Positions 1 to 11,229 of a stretch of DNA of 64,000 nucleotides are shown piece by piece. The stretch lies in contig JADLGW010000051.1 in the NCBI GenBank assembly GCA_020849105.1, positions 33,490 to 97,489 on the forward strand, given 5' to 3'. Made by a program: the position numbers and the translations under genes. The notes beneath the pieces were generated by a model, which was not told where the DNA came from, did not search any database, and saw only the letters and a program-made list of their open reading frames with translations. Within the stretch, counting starts at the first letter, position 1, and each line of letters starts with the position of its first letter. The stretch is from Phycisphaerales bacterium. Its GTDB lineage: Bacteria; Planctomycetota; Phycisphaerae; Phycisphaerales; UBA1924.

Positions 1-1
1 C

Positions 2-1411
2 GAAGCCGCGCTGGCGCTCTATAGCGGTCACAGGGTGGAGGACATTTCACGGCGTGAAGCCGAGGCCATCAACCTGACTCAGACGACGGCGCAGATCGAC
101 GCGGTCATCCGACAGGCCCGCGCGGCCCAGCACAAAGCCATCTGCTTTGTGACGGGCGTTCCGGGTGCGGGCAAGACGCTGGTGGGTCTCGACGTGGCGA
201 CGAAGCATCACGACAAAGCCAGCGAACTCTACAGCGTCTTTCTCTCCGGCAACGGTCCGCTGGTCAAGATCCTGTGCGAGGCGCTGGCCCGCGACCGCGC
301 GGAACGATCACAAGCCTCGGCCAGGAGGGTCACGCTCGGCGAAGCTCGCAGCGAAGTGCGGGCATTCATTCAGAACGTGCACCACTTCCGCGATGAATGC
401 ATCCGCGATAGAGCCAAACCGCCCATCGAACACGTCGCGCTGTTTGACGAAGCCCAGCGAGCATGGAACAAGGAGCAGACCGCAGCGTTCATGCAGCGTA
501 AGAAGGGGCACGCCAACTTCGCCATGTCGGAACCGGCCTTCCTCGTCTCGTGCATGGATCGCCATTCAGACTGGGCGGTGATTGTCTGTCTCGTGGGAGG
601 CGGCCAGGAGATCAACACCGGCGAGGCCGGGATCGGGGAATGGCTCCGGGCTATCCGCTCCGACTTCCCGCATTGGCACGTGCACTTGTCGCCCCACCTC
701 ACAGATTCTGAGTACGCGGCGGGCGACGCGCTCGGGCTCCTTGCCGGGCACGCGCACGTGCAGACGCACGACAGTCTGCACTTGTCCGTGTCGATGAGAT
801 CGTTTCGGGCCGAGCATGTATCGGCGTGGGTCAAGGCCGTGCTTGACATCGACGGTGCAGCGGCAGCGAGGGCCTTTGCAAGCATCCGCGATCGGTACCC
901 GATCGTCCTCACTCGGGATCTCGGCAAGGCCAAGGCGTGGGTGCGCGAGCGCGCCCGCGGCAACGAACGCTACGGGTTGGTCGTGTCGTCGCAAGCGCAG
1001 CGGCTGAAGCCGCACGCGATCGACGTCCGCGTGGACCTCAACCCGGTGCATTGGTTCCTGCACCCGCGTGAGGACGTGCGAAGTTCGTACTACTTGGAGG
1101 ATGCCGCGACGGAGTTCGACGTTCAGGGGCTTGAACTCGATTGGGCCTGCGTGGTCTGGGATGGCGACTACCGCTACTCACCCGGCGGCTGGCAGCACTG
1201 GAGCTTCAAAGGAAGTCGCTGGCAGCGCATCAACAAGGCCGACCGCAAGGCTTACTTGAAGAACGCGTACCGCGTTCTCCTCACGCGCGCACGACAGGGC
1301 ATGGTGCTCGTGGTTCCCGGTGGCGAAGCGGCGGACCCGACACGGGCCGCAGCGATGTACGACGCGACGTTCGAGTACCTGCGAGAGTTGGGCGTGCCGG
1401 TACTGGCATGA
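2..1411 (+). CDS. DUF2075-type P-loop ATPase/helicase-like protein, 5' end cut off
   Basis: The reading frame is already open at the window edge, so the N-terminus is missing; a GTG at 35 is only an internal candidate start. A Walker A motif (GVPGAGKT) lies about 45 residues after that GTG, followed by a Walker B-like FDEAQ, a GGGQEIN segment, [11 protein letters not shown] resembling helicase motif V, and LTRARQGM resembling motif VI near the C-terminus. This order matches the DUF2075 family, a group of superfamily-1-like ATPases often found in defence or accessory regions. Family members are usually longer, which fits loss of an N-terminal domain here. The substrate is unknown. The gene contains two AGCT tetramers, which are rare in the following 38 kb, so it may be accessory DNA. 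Confidence 0.75.
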   Translation, partial: EAALALYSGHRVEDISRREAEAINLTQTTAQIDAVIRQARAAQHKAICFVTGVPGAGKTLVGLDVATKHHDKASELYSVFLSGNGPLVKILCEALARDRAERSQASARRVTLGEARSEVRAFIQNVHHFRDECIRDRAKPPIEHVALFDEAQRAWNKEQTAAFMQRKKGHANFAMSEPAFLVSCMDRHSDWAVIVCLVGGGQEINTGEAGIGEWLRAIRSDFPHWHVHLSPHLTDSEYAAGDALGLLAGHAHVQTHDSLHLSVSMRSFRAEHVSAWVKAVLDIDGAAAARAFASIRDRYPIVLTRDLGKAKAWVRERARGNERYGLVVSSQAQRLKPHAIDVRVDLNPVHWFLHPREDVRSSYYLEDAATEFDVQGLELDWACVVWDGDYRYSPGGWQHWSFKGSRWQRINKADRKAYLKNAYRVLLTRARQGMVLVVPGGEAADPTRAAAMYDATFEYLRELGVPVLA

Positions 1412-1805
1412 ACCGCCGGGGCTGCCGCCCCCGGCACCCCCGCTCAAGGCCGTTGGAGCGCACGACCGGCGCGGCGGGCGGTCTTGCTCCGGGCAGGGAG
1501 AGGTGCGGAGAGGGCGGCACGCCCTCTCTGCATCAGGGACCAGGCCATCTAGAGAGGATCGGGGAGCGTCCAACGCGCACGGAACTGCGTCCGCCCCATC
1601 ACCTCGGTCGTGCAGGGCTTTCCCAAGACCACCGATGCCGACGACGCTCCGGCGCGGCTGGAAGCCCGGCCCGCGCGCGGTGGCGATGCCCCGAGCGGGA
1701 TGGGGGTGCCGCGGGAAGGGCGGCAAGCCCCTCCCCGGCGTGCGCGGCACAAGGTCCATGCGATTGGCGACGGCGGAAATCGGTGTTCGGCTCGGACGCG
1801 TCGTC
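1412..1805. other. Intergenic stretch, no gene seen
   Basis: About 390 bases between the convergent ends of the DUF2075-type gene and the oxidoreductase gene. Overlapping frames here have no family resemblance. A GGCTGGAAGCCCG motif near 1660 resembles one half of a dispersed element also seen inside pcrA near 13070. No tRNA or convincing terminator was found. Confidence 0.5.
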
Positions 1806-4076
1806 CTACCCCTGCTGCGGCTCCAGCACGCCCGCCCAGTCCGGCGGCTTGTCCGCCTTGCGGATGCGGACGGCGCACGCCTTGTACTCCGGGATCTTCG
1901 AGATCGGGTCCTGGGCGGAGATCGTCAGTTGGTTCACGCTCTTGCGCCCCGGCCAGTGGTACGGGATGAAGATCGTGTCCGGGCGGATCGTCGTCACGAC
2001 CATGGCCCGCAGCGTGCAGTCGCCGCGGCGGGACTCGGCCGTCACCCAGTCGCCGTCCTTGATGCCCAGCGGCCCGGCCAGTCGCGGGTGCATCTCGATC
2101 CGCGGCTCAGGGTACTGGTCCACCAGGGGGCCGATGCGGCGGGTCTGTGTGCCGGAGAGGAACTGGCTGACGACGCGCCCGCTCGTGAGGATCAGCGGGT
2201 AGTCGGCGTCGGTGTCCTCGGCGGGCGGGGTGTAGGTTGACACGTTGAACCGGGCCCTGCCGTCGGGGAAGTAGTACGGGCCGGCGCCGCGGGCGACGGA
2301 GTTCCACGAGCCGGGCTCGAACAGCCGCGGCGTGCCGGGCAGGTCGGCGGGCTTCCCGTCTGGCGACTCGCTGTAGCAGGGCCAGAAGACGCCGTATTGC
2401 CGCTCGATCTTCTCGTAGGTGATGCCGGAATAGTCCGCGACGCCGCCCTTGCTGGCGGTGCGCAGTTCCTCCAGGATCGCCCCCGGCGAGTCGAACGTGA
2501 AGCCGTGCGGGCGGCCCAGCGCGGCCGCGATGTCCTGGATGATCCGCCAGTCCTGCCTCGCCTCCCCGGGCGGGTCCACGGCCTTGTTGATCTTGATGAC
2601 GCGGCCCTCGGCCTGGGCGACGACGCCCTCGTCCTCCTCCTGGAGCGAGCCCGGGAGCACCACGTCGGCGAACCGCGCCGTCTCGCTCAGGAAGAAATCG
2701 ATGGCGACGTAGAAGTCGAGTTTCTTCAGGGCCCGGGCGACGAAGTTATTGTCCGGGAGCGAGACCATCGGGTTGAAGCAGATCGAGATGAGCCCCTTGA
2801 TCTCGCCCCTGTCGATCTTGCGGAACACCTCGTAGCAGTCCACGCCGGGGCCGGGCAGGTCCGGCTCGGCGATGCCCCAGACCTTCGACACGTACGCGCG
2901 GTGCTCCGGGTTCGAGATGTCGCGCATGCCGGGCAACTGGTCGCACTTCTGCCCGTGCTCGCGCCCGCCCTGCCCGTTGGCCTGGCCGGTGATGGTGCCG
3001 TAGCCGCAGCCCTCGCGCCCGATCCGCCCCGACGCCAGCACCATGTTGATCGCGCCCAGCACGTTCTGCACGCCGTGGCTGGAGTGCTCGATCCCCCGGG
3101 CGTGCATGAGGAAACTGGTCCTGGCCGTGCCCCACCACTCCGCGGCCTGGCGGACGAGGCGCTCGGGGATGCCCGTGACCTCCGCGGTGCGGGCGGGGGT
3201 CCAGTCGCGGACGTGCTCGGCGACCCTGTCGAAACCGACGGTGAACGTCTCGATGAAGGGCCGGTCGATCCACCCCTTCTCGATCATCAGGTGCAGCACG
3301 CCGTTGAACAGGGCCACGTCGCGCCCGGACTTGATCGGCAGGTACAGGTCGCAGGTGCGGTTGAGCGGCGTGATGCGGGGGTCGACGGTGATGATCCGGG
3401 CCCCGTTCTCGCGGGCCTGCCAGACGTACTCGGTCGTGATCGGGGCGCATTCGGCGACGTTGGCGCCGCTGATCCAGACGACCTCGGCCTTCGGGATGTC
3501 GCTCCACGGGTTGGCCGCCCGGTCGATGCCGAACGCCTTCTTGTTGCCCGCCCCGGCGCTGACCATGCACAGCCGCCCGTTGTAGTCGGTGTAGGGTGTC
3601 TTCAGGCAGACCCGGGCGAACTTGCCCATCAGGTACGCCTTCTCGGTGGTCAGCGACGCCCCGCTGAGTGACGCGATGGACGCGTGGCCGTGCTCCTTCT
3701 GGATCCGCGCGATCTCCGCCGCGACGCGGGTGATGGCTTCCTGATAGCCCACCGGGCTGAAGCCCGCGGGGGCGGCGGCATCACGCGTGAACGCGGTGAG
3801 CAGCCGATCCGGGTGGCCCCCTTGCAGGTAGCGCTTGACCCCCTTGGGGCAGAGCATCCCCCGGTTGAACGGGAAGTCGTACCACGGCTCGAACCCGACA
3901 ACCAGGTTGTCCCGGACCTTCAGTTGGATGCCGCACTGCTGCCCGCAGAAGCAGCAGTGAGTCTTGACCAGGCGGTCGGGGTTCGCGTCGGTGGCGAGGC
4001 GCATCGGGCCGGAACGGTTGAGGTGAGGGCCGAACCGTTCGATCACGGGGAGGAGGCTGGAAGGAGGGGTCGTCAT
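1806..4076 (-). CDS. Molybdopterin oxidoreductase, assimilatory nitrate reductase-like
   Basis: A 756-residue catalytic subunit of the bis-MGD molybdoenzyme superfamily. The N-terminus carries a 4Fe-4S ligand set, C41-x2-C44-x3-C48 and C76 (in MLCPKG). Further along are the typical [13 protein letters not shown] and [10 protein letters not shown] cofactor-binding segments, and a molydopterin-dinucleotide-binding C-terminal domain (PLILTSGR). No Tat signal is visible, so it is probably cytoplasmic, as in NasA/NarB enzymes. Its ATG overlaps the TGA of the upstream membrane-protein gene by 4 bases, implying translational coupling and a shared complex. The exact substrate (nitrate, formate or another oxyanion) cannot be fixed from sequence alone; nitrate is the best guess from overall resemblance. 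Confidence 0.85.
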   Translation of the reverse strand: MTTPPSSLLPVIERFGPHLNRSGPMRLATDANPDRLVKTHCCFCGQQCGIQLKVRDNLVVGFEPWYDFPFNRGMLCPKGVKRYLQGGHPDRLLTAFTRDAAAPAGFSPVGYQEAITRVAAEIARIQKEHGHASIASLSGASLTTEKAYLMGKFARVCLKTPYTDYNGRLCMVSAGAGNKKAFGIDRAANPWSDIPKAEVVWISGANVAECAPITTEYVWQARENGARIITVDPRITPLNRTCDLYLPIKSGRDVALFNGVLHLMIEKGWIDRPFIETFTVGFDRVAEHVRDWTPARTAEVTGIPERLVRQAAEWWGTARTSFLMHARGIEHSSHGVQNVLGAINMVLASGRIGREGCGYGTITGQANGQGGREHGQKCDQLPGMRDISNPEHRAYVSKVWGIAEPDLPGPGVDCYEVFRKIDRGEIKGLISICFNPMVSLPDNNFVARALKKLDFYVAIDFFLSETARFADVVLPGSLQEEDEGVVAQAEGRVIKINKAVDPPGEARQDWRIIQDIAAALGRPHGFTFDSPGAILEELRTASKGGVADYSGITYEKIERQYGVFWPCYSESPDGKPADLPGTPRLFEPGSWNSVARGAGPYYFPDGRARFNVSTYTPPAEDTDADYPLILTSGRVVSQFLSGTQTRRIGPLVDQYPEPRIEMHPRLAGPLGIKDGDWVTAESRRGDCTLRAMVVTTIRPDTIFIPYHWPGRKSVNQLTISAQDPISKIPEYKACAVRIRKADKPPDWAGVLEPQQG

Positions 4077-5224
4077 GCTCTTCCTTCCCGGTCGGAGACG
4101 GGGCGCCCGTGGCCGCCCGCCTCCTCGAGCACCGCTCCGACGTCCACGATCCCGGGCCGGTCCGTCACCTCCCGCCCGCGGCCGGTCTGCCACAGGCGGC
4201 CCTGGGCCAGGGCCATGGTGGTGCGCCGGCAGCGCGGGCAGATGTACTGGTAGTGCGCGGCCGGATTCCCCGGCATGTCGTAGGAATACCCCAACTGCCG
4301 CTCGACCTGGATCAGGTCCTCCACATGCATCCTCGAGGCAAAGGGCTCGCCGCAGTTGCGGCACGCGGCCTGCTCGCCCGCCTTCCCGGAATCCTTGTAG
4401 AACGCGACCCCCAGTTGCGCCGGCCGCTGGAAGATGTGAAAGAACTTGCCGAACGGCAGCCACAGCAGCGTAAAGATCACCGTGGCGGCGTGGATGATCG
4501 CCAGGAAGTCGTACGCGTACCCCCGCATCCATGTGTAACTGGCCGTGAGCATCAGGCCCGTGATGCTGACGGCGAAGAGCAGGATGAGGGGCAGGAAGTC
4601 CTCCCCGAACTGCTGCACCGCCTCCGCCCCGTGGTCGCGCATCCGCCGGCGCATCGCGATCATCACGCCGGCGATCACGAGGAATGCGGCCCAGACCAGG
4701 CCGTGAAAAATGAGCACACCGACAAGGCTCTCGATCGGAAAGGTGATCGTCGGGAAGCCGAAGACGAACGCGCGGTAGTGCGCGAAGTCCCCCGGCGGCG
4801 TCTCGAAGTAGACCCAACCGAACACCAGCGGGAAGGTAATGGCGGCCGCGATCAGGCAGCCCCACATGATGAGCCAGTGTGCCGCCCAGCGGGTCCGGCC
4901 CCGCCGGAAGATGAAGTTGTTGAGGGCGAACACGCCAACCACCCGTCCGGGCCACTCGGCCAGGTTGCGGAGCAGGCGGTCGCGAGAGAAGAACACCTGC
5001 CACCCACGGCGCCAGTAGAGCGCCGTGGGCGGGCGCTGGAGCCACATCGAGTATCGGTAGGTGATCGCGAACACCGTAAAGAGCACCGCGAACGTGTAGC
5101 CGACGAGCGCGGCGTCGAAGTGCGCAAGGCTGCGGGAGCCGAGCGCGATGAGCACCGCCAGGACAACGCACGCCGCGATGCCTCGGACGGTCGCGTGAAT
5201 GGACTCCCTGCTCATGGCCGGCAT
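4073..5224 (-). CDS. NarI-like membrane protein with a zinc-ribbon-like tail
   Basis: 383 residues with several hydrophobic segments, including stretches beginning [27 protein letters not shown] and [16 protein letters not shown], with membrane histidines that could bind heme b as in nitrate reductase gamma subunits. After the last membrane segment comes a soluble domain with CRNC and, about 45 residues later, CPRC, a likely metal-binding pair. It lies first in a two-gene operon and overlaps the molybdopterin subunit start by 4 bases, so it is likely the quinol-linked electron donor or membrane partner of that enzyme. The fusion of a b-type membrane part with a four-cysteine tail is unusual and the electron path is inferred. 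Confidence 0.7.
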   Translation of the reverse strand: MPAMSRESIHATVRGIAACVVLAVLIALGSRSLAHFDAALVGYTFAVLFTVFAITYRYSMWLQRPPTALYWRRGWQVFFSRDRLLRNLAEWPGRVVGVFALNNFIFRRGRTRWAAHWLIMWGCLIAAAITFPLVFGWVYFETPPGDFAHYRAFVFGFPTITFPIESLVGVLIFHGLVWAAFLVIAGVMIAMRRRMRDHGAEAVQQFGEDFLPLILLFAVSITGLMLTASYTWMRGYAYDFLAIIHAATVIFTLLWLPFGKFFHIFQRPAQLGVAFYKDSGKAGEQAACRNCGEPFASRMHVEDLIQVERQLGYSYDMPGNPAAHYQYICPRCRRTTMALAQGRLWQTGRGREVTDRPGIVDVGAVLEEAGGHGRPVSDREGRA

Positions 5225-5449
5225 TGGGTCCTGCCTTTCGCCACCACGTTCGCTCCCCGGGGCCTTGTACCAACCCGAGTGTACGGAGCCGCGCGGCCGC
5301 GGGCCGGGATGAATCGGGCGTGGACCTCGCGGGTTGCCTCGGGTGGCTGGGCGTGACGCGGCACAGCCGCGCGAGCGAACGGCACCGGATGCCGCCCAGA
5401 TGGACGGGGGAGTGCGTGAGATCGGCGGCGTTCCGCGTGCAAGCGGCGG

Positions 5450-6265
5450 TCAGTCGCGCCGGCGGCGGCGCCCGGCGGCGCCCAGACTGAGCAGTTCCGT
5501 CGGGACCTCCGCCTTCTTGCCCCAGCCACTCTTGTCTTCCTTCGGGGCCGGGGCGGCCTCACCCTTCTCGCCCTTGGGCTTGGCGGGTTTGTCGCCCTTG
5601 GCCGGCTTCTCCTTCACGGCCTTTTCAGGTGCGGGTGCCGCGCCGGACTTGGGATCCGCGCGCTCGGGCTTCGCCGGCTTGTCGGCCCTGGCCGGCTTCT
5701 CGCCCCGCTCGGGCTTGTCGGCGTGCCTGGCCTCGCCCGTCGGCTGCTCGATCATCTCGCCGTGCTGGTCCACCTCGACCTCCGGCCTGCGGTCCACGTC
5801 GAGTTTGCGGTCCGCCACGACCCACATCTTGATGGTCGCGTCCAGATCCGAGTCGAACTTGATGTGCACGTCATAGGCGTCGATGCGCTTGATATTCGTG
5901 TTCAGGCGGACATCCCGCGGCTTCACGCCCGGGTAGCCGGCGTCCTGCAGCGCGGCCGCGATGTCCTGCTGCGTGACCGAGGCGTAGAGGTGCCCCAGGT
6001 CGTTGCAGGAACGCTGGAGCGTGATCTCGACGCCCGCGAGTTTCTTCGTCAATCCCTCGCGCTGGGCTCGCTCCGCGGCCACCTGCTTCTCCGCGTCTGC
6101 CCGCTTGGCGGCCACCGCCTTGATCGCCTCATCGCTGGGGGTCGTCGCCATGCTGCGCGGCAGGAGGAAGTTGCGGGCGTAGCCGGTCCGGACGTTCACG
6201 ACGTCCCCGACGATCCCCAGGGATTCGACGTTCTCGGTGAGCAGCAGTTTGATGTTCTTGGGCAC
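5450..6265 (-). CDS. rplI: Ribosomal protein L9 with a long C-terminal tail
   Basis: The first 150 or so residues match L9: a conserved N-terminal RNA-binding domain ([22 protein letters not shown]), a connecting helix and a C-terminal domain. Normal L9 is about 150 residues; this one has 271 because of an added tail of roughly 100 residues rich in Lys, Pro, Ala, Asp and Glu, with recurring [12 protein letters not shown] units and an RRRRRD end. It is the last gene of the minus-strand cluster rpsF-ssb-rplI. The usual rpsR (S18) gene between ssb and rplI is absent. The tail is seen directly; its function is unknown. Confidence 0.95.
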   Translation of the reverse strand: MPKNIKLLLTENVESLGIVGDVVNVRTGYARNFLLPRSMATTPSDEAIKAVAAKRADAEKQVAAERAQREGLTKKLAGVEITLQRSCNDLGHLYASVTQQDIAAALQDAGYPGVKPRDVRLNTNIKRIDAYDVHIKFDSDLDATIKMWVVADRKLDVDRRPEVEVDQHGEMIEQPTGEARHADKPERGEKPARADKPAKPERADPKSGAAPAPEKAVKEKPAKGDKPAKPKGEKGEAAPAPKEDKSGWGKKAEVPTELLSLGAAGRRRRRD

Positions 6266-6407
6266 GGGTCGCTGTCCTCTGGCCTGAGGCCAAGTTAGGA
6301 GCGGTGCGCACGGGCACGGCCCCAGCGGGAATGTGGGCGTGAGTGTAGGCGTCGCCCGTCACCGTTTACGGGACTGACGCCGCCCTGGAGCGATGGGGTG
6401 GCCCCAA

Positions 6408-6878
6408 TCAGAACGGGATGTCGTCGTCACCCATCGGCGGGCGCGCCCCCGACTCGCCGCCGCCGCCCGAGGGCGCGCCGGCGGGCTGTGACTGACGCGG
6501 CGTGAACGAGCGCGCGCCGCCACCCCCGCCACCTTCACCGCCCTGCTTGGAATCCACGAAGTGGAAGTTCTCCACGACGACCTTCAGTTTGGTCCGGTTG
6601 GCGCCGGATTCCTTGTCCTGCCAGGTGTCCATCTTCAGCCGGCCCTCGACCAGGATCGGGCGGCCCTTGCCGAAGAACTGACCGATCATTTCGCCGGTCT
6701 TGTTCCAGGCTTCGCAATCGACGAAAGTGGTCTCGTCCCGCTGCTCGCCCTCGGGCGTCTTCCAGCGGCGGTTCATGGCGAGCCCGAAGTTGGCGACGGC
6801 GCTGTTGCCCGCGGTGTGGCGCACCTCCACGTCGCGGGTGAGATTGCCCATCAGGATCACCTTGTTGAAGTTCGCCAC
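6408..6878 (-). CDS. ssb: Single-stranded DNA-binding protein SSB
   Basis: 156 residues. An OB-fold domain occupies about residues 1-110 (FNKVILMGNLTRD, VDCEAWNKTGEMI, GRPILVEGRL), followed by a Gly/Ser/Pro-rich linker and the acidic tip MGDDDIPF that recruits partner repair and replication proteins. Length and layout are standard. It sits between rpsF and rplI in the usual order. A GGAGG-like ribosome site lies just upstream of the ATG. Confidence 0.97.
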   Translation of the reverse strand: MANFNKVILMGNLTRDVEVRHTAGNSAVANFGLAMNRRWKTPEGEQRDETTFVDCEAWNKTGEMIGQFFGKGRPILVEGRLKMDTWQDKESGANRTKLKVVVENFHFVDSKQGGEGGGGGGARSFTPRQSQPAGAPSGGGGESGARPPMGDDDIPF

Positions 6879-6948
6879 GAGCCGCCTCCTTTGATCGGGT
6901 TCCGATAGGGTAGTCTAGCACTCCCGGCCTGTTGACTGCAACCCAGCC

Positions 6949-7416
6949 TTATTCGGGCTCGTCCTCGGCCCCGCCGTCTTCGGCCGCTTCCGCGCTGTCG
7001 CCGGCGACGGCGCCCGCCATCGCGGCCTGTTGCTCCTCTCGTTCCCGGGTGGCGCGGAGTTTGGCCTCGGTCTCCAGGGCCTCGCGCCCGTCGGCGGCCC
7101 GCATCTCGTCCACGCTCAGGTGGTCGGCCCGCAGGATCATGGCGCGCAGCACCTTCTCCGACAGGTTGCAGTCGCGTTCCAGGTGGGCGATCGAGGTGTT
7201 GGGGGCCTTGAAGTAGCACAGGATGTAGAGCCCGCGCTTCTGCTTCTTGATCTCAAAGGCCAGCCGGCGCTCGTCCCATTTGCGCATCGCGATCACTTCC
7301 GCGTGAGCGCGGGAGAGCAACTCGTTGATGTGGGCGACCGCGCCGGAGAGGTCGGCCGCGACCGCCTGGCTGATCAGGAACATGGCTTCGTATGTGTACG
7401 TTCTGGTCGGGGGCAT
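6949..7416 (-). CDS. rpsF: Ribosomal protein S6
   Basis: The start is set at the ATG at 7416 (MPPTRTYTYEAMF), preceded by AAAGG about 10 bases upstream; an in-frame ATG further upstream would add a non-conserved segment. The S6 fold is clear: YEAMFLI, VIAMRKWDERRLAFEIKKQKRGLYILCYF and the SEKVLRAMILR helix. At 155 residues it exceeds the usual 95-135 because of an acidic, Ala-rich C-terminal tail, a feature shared in kind with L25 and L9 in the same cluster. S6 binds the central domain of 16S rRNA with S18. Confidence 0.95.
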   Translation of the reverse strand: MPPTRTYTYEAMFLISQAVAADLSGAVAHINELLSRAHAEVIAMRKWDERRLAFEIKKQKRGLYILCYFKAPNTSIAHLERDCNLSEKVLRAMILRADHLSVDEMRAADGREALETEAKLRATREREEQQAAMAGAVAGDSAEAAEDGGAEDEPE

Positions 7417-7453
7417 TGCTCGGTTGCCTTTCTTCTGCTTCGTGCCTTGGTGC

Positions 7454-8053
7454 TTATGTGCCTTCGTGTCTCTGCCCGCCCTCGGCGGGCGCATTGAACC
7501 TGTTCATCGCGGCATCCAGCCCGGTACGGACGAACACCTCCGCCGCGTCGGCGGCACGTTCGATCGCCGGGGCCACCAGCGCCCACTGCTCGTCGGAGAA
7601 CCTGCCCAGGACGTAGTCCGCCTGATTCATGAACTCCGGTGCCGGGTCGATACCGATCCGGCATCTGGGCCAGGCCTGTGTGCCGAGCGCCCGCTGGACG
7701 TCGGTGAGCCCGTTGTGCCCCCCGGCGCCGCCGCCGGGCCGGATGCGGACCGTGCCGCAGGGCAGGGCCACGTCGTCCACGATCACCAGCAGATCGCTGG
7801 CGGGCTGGAGTTTGTAGAAGCCGACAGCCTCGGCGACCGCCGCTCCGGAGCGGTTCATGTAGGTGGTCGGCTTCATGAACAGGCACGGCTCGTCACCGAC
7901 GCGTGCCTCGACCACCGCGGCGTGGAAGCGGCCCCGGGCGACGGCGCCCGCGGCGTGCCGGGATGCCAGGCGATCCACAGCCATGAACCCGGCATTGTGC
8001 CGCGTCCCTTCGTATTCCCTGCCCGGGTTTCCGAGGCCGACGATCAACTTCAT
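7454..8053 (-). CDS. pth: Peptidyl-tRNA hydrolase
   Basis: 199 residues starting MKLIVGLGNPG at 8053, with AAGGAG close before the ATG. Conserved catalytic features are present: the Asn of GLGNPG, the His of TRHNAGF, and the Asp of VIVDDVALP, plus GGGAGGHNGL. It releases peptides from prematurely dissociated peptidyl-tRNA in the cytoplasm. Position after rplY and prs matches the widespread glmU-prs-ctc-pth order. Confidence 0.96.
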   Translation of the reverse strand: MKLIVGLGNPGREYEGTRHNAGFMAVDRLASRHAAGAVARGRFHAAVVEARVGDEPCLFMKPTTYMNRSGAAVAEAVGFYKLQPASDLLVIVDDVALPCGTVRIRPGGGAGGHNGLTDVQRALGTQAWPRCRIGIDPAPEFMNQADYVLGRFSDEQWALVAPAIERAADAAEVFVRTGLDAAMNRFNAPAEGGQRHEGT

Positions 8054-8139
8054 GAACTCCTTGCCTTCCCGGTGGCTTCCAACCGCCGGACCGGGTACCC
8101 GGCGCCCGGGACTGGAATCCCCGGGCTCCGGCTGTCGCT

Positions 8140-8925
8140 CTACTTCTTCTTTTCGGCCGGGGCCGCGGCCTTGGCGGGAGCAGCCCCCTTCGCTGCCGGC
8201 GCCGCACCCTTGGCGGCGGGTGCCGCTGCGCCCTTGGCCGGGGGTGCGCCCTTGGCGCCCGCGGCGGGCGCCGCACCCTCCGCGCCTTCCTCGGGCTTCT
8301 TGGCGGTGAGGACCTCCGGGCCTGCGGCGGCGGCAGCGTCCACGGTGGCGCTCTCCTCGACCTTGATCTCCATCTGGATGACGATCTGCGCGAGGATGGC
8401 GTGCGGGTCCGTGGCGAGTTTCATCGACGACGCCGGCAGTTTCGCGTCGCCCGCGGTGATGGCGTGGCCGACGTCCAGCGCATCGATGGAGACCTCGATG
8501 AACTCCGGGATCTCCGTCACGATGCACTCGACCTGCACCTCGCCCGTCGGGTGCATGAGGATCGCACCGGCGGTCTTGAGGCCCGGGGCCTCGCCGATCA
8601 GGCGGACGGGGACGCGGACGGTCACGCGGTCGGTGAGCGATACTCGGGCCAGGTCCGCGTGGATGATGTGCGTGCCCAGGTAGTCGAACTGCAGGTCCTT
8701 GAGCAGCACGGTCTGCGGTGAGCCGTCCAGCGAGAGTTCGAAGAGTTTCTCGCCCTTCCTGAAGTGCCCGAGGGCCTCGCGCGCGTCGAGGCTGACGGGC
8801 AGGGGTTCCTCGCTGCGGCCGTACACGATCGCGGGGAGTTTGCCCTGCTGCCGCAGGCGCCCCGAGTACCGAGAGCCCAGCCGTTCACGCTTCGACGCCG
8901 CCAGTGCGATGGTCTTGGTTGCCAT
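8140..8925 (-). CDS. rplY: Ribosomal protein L25/CTC family
   Basis: 261 residues. The N-terminal L25 domain that binds 5S rRNA is seen in GSRYSGRLRQQGKLPAIVYG and the following strands; a TL5-like beta domain follows to about residue 195 (VPVRLIGEAPGLKTAGAIL, IEVSIDALDVGHAI). The last 60 residues are an Ala/Pro/Lys/Gly repeat (AAPAAKG-like units) not found in typical members. It lies between prs and pth, the conserved genomic position of ctc. Confidence 0.95.
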   Translation of the reverse strand: MATKTIALAASKRERLGSRYSGRLRQQGKLPAIVYGRSEEPLPVSLDAREALGHFRKGEKLFELSLDGSPQTVLLKDLQFDYLGTHIIHADLARVSLTDRVTVRVPVRLIGEAPGLKTAGAILMHPTGEVQVECIVTEIPEFIEVSIDALDVGHAITAGDAKLPASSMKLATDPHAILAQIVIQMEIKVEESATVDAAAAAGPEVLTAKKPEEGAEGAAPAAGAKGAPPAKGAAAPAAKGAAPAAKGAAPAKAAAPAEKKK

Positions 8926-8970
8926 GGTTCCCTCTTGCCCGCCGGCTCCCCTCTTGGGGGGGCGGTTCCT

Positions 8971-9950
<980 letters not shown>

Positions 9951-9954
<4 letters not shown>

Positions 9955-10853
9955 GCGGCTTGGGTGGGTCGGTCGCTCCGTGACCGGCCTGTCTCCGTGA
10001 TTGGGGAGCCCTTCCGCGACCGGTAGATCGAGTCCACCATCGCCAGGTCCTCCGGCGTGTTGATCGAGAGCACATCCTCCGGGGGCACCGCGGCCACGAC
10101 CTCCACATGCTTGCCGCGGGCGAGCAGGAGCGAGAGCACGTCCGTCAGGTAGTACTCGCCGCTGGCCTCGTTGCGTCTCACATCACGAAGGGCGGCGAAC
10201 AGATCCTCCCGGCGGAAACAGTAGTAACTGGGATTGACCTCGCGGATCGCGCGCTGGGCCGGCGTCGCGTCCTTATGCTCAACAATCTCGCGGAACTGCC
10301 CGGCCGCATCGCGGACGATGCGCCCGTAGCCGGTCGGATCGTCGATGATGGCGGTCGCGAGCGTGGCGGCGGCGCCGCTGGTCCTGTGGCGCTCCAGCAG
10401 TGCCCGCAGCGTCTCCGGGCGGATCAGCGGGCCGTCGCCGCAGAGGACAAAGACATCGTGCCGGCCGCCGCCGTGGGCGATCGGTGGGCCGGACCCTCGT
10501 GCGTGCGCTGCCGGCTCGTCCCCTCGCTCGTGTTTCGGGCTCGTTCCCTCGCCCGCGCTCCGGGCTCGTAACGCCTCTTCGGCGCACTGCACGGCGTGGC
10601 CGGTGCCCAGCTGCGGCTCCTGCACGGCAAACGCGACGCCGGTGCCGGCCAGCGCCGCCCGCACCTTCTCCTGCTGGTACCCCACCACCGCGACGACCGG
10701 CTCGCACCCCACGGCCCGGCACGAGTCCACCACCGCGCAGACCATCGGCCGCCCCCCGATGGGATGCACGACCTTGGGCAGGTCGCTCTTCATCCGTGTG
10801 CCCTTGCCCGCGGCAAGGATCACGGCGGCGGGTTGGGAGGGCGAAGGGGGCAT
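9951..10853 (-). CDS. glmU: GlmU-type nucleotidyltransferase lacking the acetyltransferase domain
   Basis: 300 residues forming only the N-terminal uridylyltransferase half of GlmU: AAVILAAGKGTRMKSDLPKVVHPI (signature and UTP-binding loop, here spanning residues 9-32), QEPQLGTGHAV, VLCGDGPLI and INTPEDLAMV. The C-terminal left-handed beta-helix acetyltransferase of full GlmU (about 450 residues) is missing, so glucosamine-1-phosphate acetylation must be done elsewhere or the substrate differs. An Arg/Gly/Glu-rich insert of about 30 residues (about residues 95-125) sits before VFVLCGD and coincides with a dispersed DNA repeat. The gene lies 30 bases after tRNA-Gln on the same strand and overlaps prs by 4 bases. 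Confidence 0.8.
10500..10572. repeat. Dispersed GC-rich repeat inserted in frame in the glmU-like gene
   Basis: Two imperfect units of the pattern CCCTCGCTYGYGYTTCGGGCTCGT occur here back to back. Related units occur in aroDE (about 16199-16250) and in the spacer at 43130-43206. The segment coincides with extra residues relative to the usual length between LGTGHA and the VFVLCGD motif, so it appears to be a repeat tolerated inside a coding gene. Confidence 0.6.
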
Positions 10854-10882
10854 CGACGTGTACTACGCCGCGAGGGTAGATG

Positions 10883-10953
10883 CTGGCCGACCAGGATTCG
10901 AACCTGGACAAGCAGAACCAAAATCTGCTGTGCTACCGTTACACCATCGGCCA
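10883..10953 (-). tRNA. tRNA-Gln (anticodon TTG)
   Basis: On the minus strand the acceptor stem TGGCCGA pairs with TCGGCCA, with discriminator G. The D arm, an anticodon stem CAGA/TCTG around loop TTTTGGT (anticodon TTG, reading CAA) and the T arm with GGTTCGAATCC are all visible. Length is 71 nt and no CCA is encoded. It is immediately upstream of and co-oriented with the glmU-like gene. Confidence 0.95.
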
Positions 10954-11229
10954 GTAGCAGTTCGCGGGCGGGGCCTTCCAGCAAGGCCGGTTCCCCCTTG
11001 TCAGGGCCGGCACGGACCACGGGATTCGCGGTCCGCCCCCGCCGCACGGCGGGGTCGCGAGGCCGCGGCAAGTGTGCCTGGTGGCACCGGCAACCCGGTG
11101 TGCAGCAGGCCAGGGCTGGACCTTCCATCAGCCGCGATGGGAAGGCCCCGGATTGTGCCTCGGCCTTTCGGCGTCCGTCACAATCGGCCCTAAGGGAACG
11201 GGCGAAGTCTAGAGCCCCGCGCGATCGAG

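Noticed and set aside
1141..2240. Overlapping plus-strand frames between the first gene and the oxidoreductase
   Set aside because: They run across the oxidoreductase 3' end and show no family resemblance.
2397..3671. Plus-strand frame of 424 codons opposite the molybdopterin oxidoreductase
   Set aside because: Repetitive Arg/Asp/Val/Leu mirror composition; the minus strand has conserved cofactor motifs.
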